Part shown: positions 5,412 through 5,980 of the stretch, piece after piece | Layout of the letters: each line of letters opens with the position of its first letter | How positions within the stretch are numbered: position 1 is the stretch's first letter | Assembly: GCA_050697275.1 (NCBI GenBank) | Contig: JBOGZI010000095.1 | Location: forward strand, 1-5,980 | Direction: 5' to 3' | Length of the DNA stretch: 5,980 nucleotides | DNA from: JBOGZI01 sp050697275 | Lineage (GTDB): Bacteria; Actinomycetota; Thermoleophilia; Solirubrobacterales; 70-9 | Position numbers and translations under genes: made by a program | The notes under the pieces: model-generated | The model's database searches: none | The model's input: the letters and a program-made list of their open reading frames with translations, nothing else | Told to the model about the DNA's origin: nothing

Positions 5412-5882
5412 GTGATTCCCTTCACCCATATGAACGACCTGCTCACGATCGGAGATGTCTCGCGGCGAAGCGGGGTCGCCTCCTCCGCCCTGCGCTTCTA
5501 CGAGGAGAGGGGCCTGATCGGCTCCGAGCGGGCGGGCTCCGGTCACCGCCGCTACTCGCGGGCGGTGCTGCGCCGGATCGCCTTCATCGTCTTCGCCCAG
5601 CGCGTCGGGCTGACCCTGGAGGAGATCGGCGACGAGCTGGCCAAGCTCCCGGAGAACCGTGCCCCCACGAAACGGGACTGGTCGCGGCTCTCCAGCAGCT
5701 GGAGCGGCCGGATCGACGAACGGATCGCGGAGCTCGAGCGGCTCAGGCTCGGGCTGACCGAGTGCATCGGCTGCGGCTGTCTCTCGCTCGAGCGCTGCAA
5801 GCTCGCCAATCCCGAGGACCGCGCCGCGAGTCATGGGCCGGGGCCGCGCTACTGGATCGGCGATCGTCCACTCAGCGGCTGA
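5412..5882 (+). CDS. soxR: Redox-sensitive transcriptional activator SoxR
   Basis: This 156-aa MerR-family regulator carries a [2Fe-2S] sensor. The winged HTH covers about residues 10-75: LTIGDVSRRSGVASSALRFYEERGLI, then RRYSRAVLRRIAFIVFAQRVG. A dimerisation helix (about 85-115, IDERIAELERLRLGL) leads into the cluster motif C118-IG-C121-G-C123-LSLER-C129. This is the C-x2-C-x-C-x5-C of SoxR, at nearly the same positions as in E. coli SoxR. The tail NPEDRAASHGPGPRYW is also family-like. The GTG at 5412 is preferred: it has AAGG (5401-5404) upstream, and it leaves about ten residues before LTIG, as in known SoxRs. The ATG at 5430 is an in-frame alternative without a Shine-Dalgarno. In actinobacteria SoxR typically responds to redox-active small molecules and controls a few oxidoreductases and transporters rather than soxS. 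Here the obvious target is the divergent operon. Confidence 0.96.
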   Translation: MIPFTHMNDLLTIGDVSRRSGVASSALRFYEERGLIGSERAGSGHRRYSRAVLRRIAFIVFAQRVGLTLEEIGDELAKLPENRAPTKRDWSRLSSSWSGRIDERIAELERLRLGLTECIGCGCLSLERCKLANPEDRAASHGPGPRYWIGDRPLSG

Positions 5883-5980
5883 GCCAGCAGCGACGGCGCT
5901 TCCCCAGGCGACGATCGTCCTCGCCGCGGGTGGACCGCTACCTGAGGTCCTGCCCGTAGGCGCCGCGCGCGGCATGGCCG
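5883..5980. other. Right edge: no confident gene; weak hairpin and possible 3' end of a minus-strand gene
   Basis: Downstream of soxR, GGCGA (5907-5911) and TCGCC (5921-5925) can form a short hairpin around the palindrome GACGATCGTC. It could be a weak terminator between soxR and whatever follows. On the minus strand, one frame entering at the window edge ends in TAG at 5938-5940, with 13 preceding codons of G/C-biased third positions (ending GAYGQDLR). It could be the C-terminus of a convergent gene, but this is too short to identify. A plus-strand frame is equally open here. Confidence 0.25.

Noticed and set aside
5334..5975. N-terminal extension of the DUF5519 reading frame to near the window end
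   Set aside because: The extension runs antisense through the promoter region and the whole of soxR. Family similarity and the ribosome-binding site place the start at 5333.
1..5980. CRISPR array, insertion sequence, transposase or prophage genes
   Set aside because: No regularly spaced repeats, terminal inverted repeats or recombinase motifs were seen. Gene order and composition are uniform across the window.

Overview
The window is GC-rich throughout (roughly two-thirds G+C by eye) and gene-dense, with strongly G/C-biased third codon positions. It carries a tRNA gene without an encoded CCA end, an F420-type PPOX protein, a DrrAB exporter and a SoxR regulator. Together these point to a high-GC actinobacterium. 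The gene styles resemble soil Thermoleophilia/Solirubrobacterales, but that placement is an inference from remembered protein style, not from a marker gene.

Layout from left to right: a hairpin (15-45) and a tRNA-Ser(CGA) gene on the minus strand (97-185); a secreted clan GH-A-like glycoside hydrolase (241-1356, minus); ytoQ (1454-1915, minus); a DrrB-type ABC-2 permease (1925-2779, minus) overlapping by 4 bp a DrrA-type ATPase (2776-3774, minus); a 106-bp gap; an F420-type PPOX protein of the MSMEG_5819/OxyR family (3881-4285, minus); an MBL-fold protein with an incomplete metal motif (4309-4980, minus) overlapping by 4 bp a DUF5519 'luciferase-family' protein (4977-5333, minus); a compact divergent regulatory region (5334-5411); and soxR on the plus strand (5412-5882). 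The last ~100 bases hold no confident gene.

The strongest system-level signal is at the right end. A SoxR with an intact [2Fe-2S] cysteine motif is divergent from the DUF5519-MBL-PPOX operon. Between them lies a good SoxR-box match (TTCAAG-TGCG-CTTGAA). The box lies between the -35 and -10 elements of the minus-strand operon, and over the predicted start point of soxR itself. This suggests redox-controlled activation of the three-gene operon plus soxR autorepression. The DrrAB exporter lies downstream on the same strand and may extend the response to efflux, although it has its own ribosome-binding site and a 106-bp gap in front of it. The functions of DUF5519 and of this MBL protein are unknown, so the operon is a candidate undescribed redox/xenobiotic response module.
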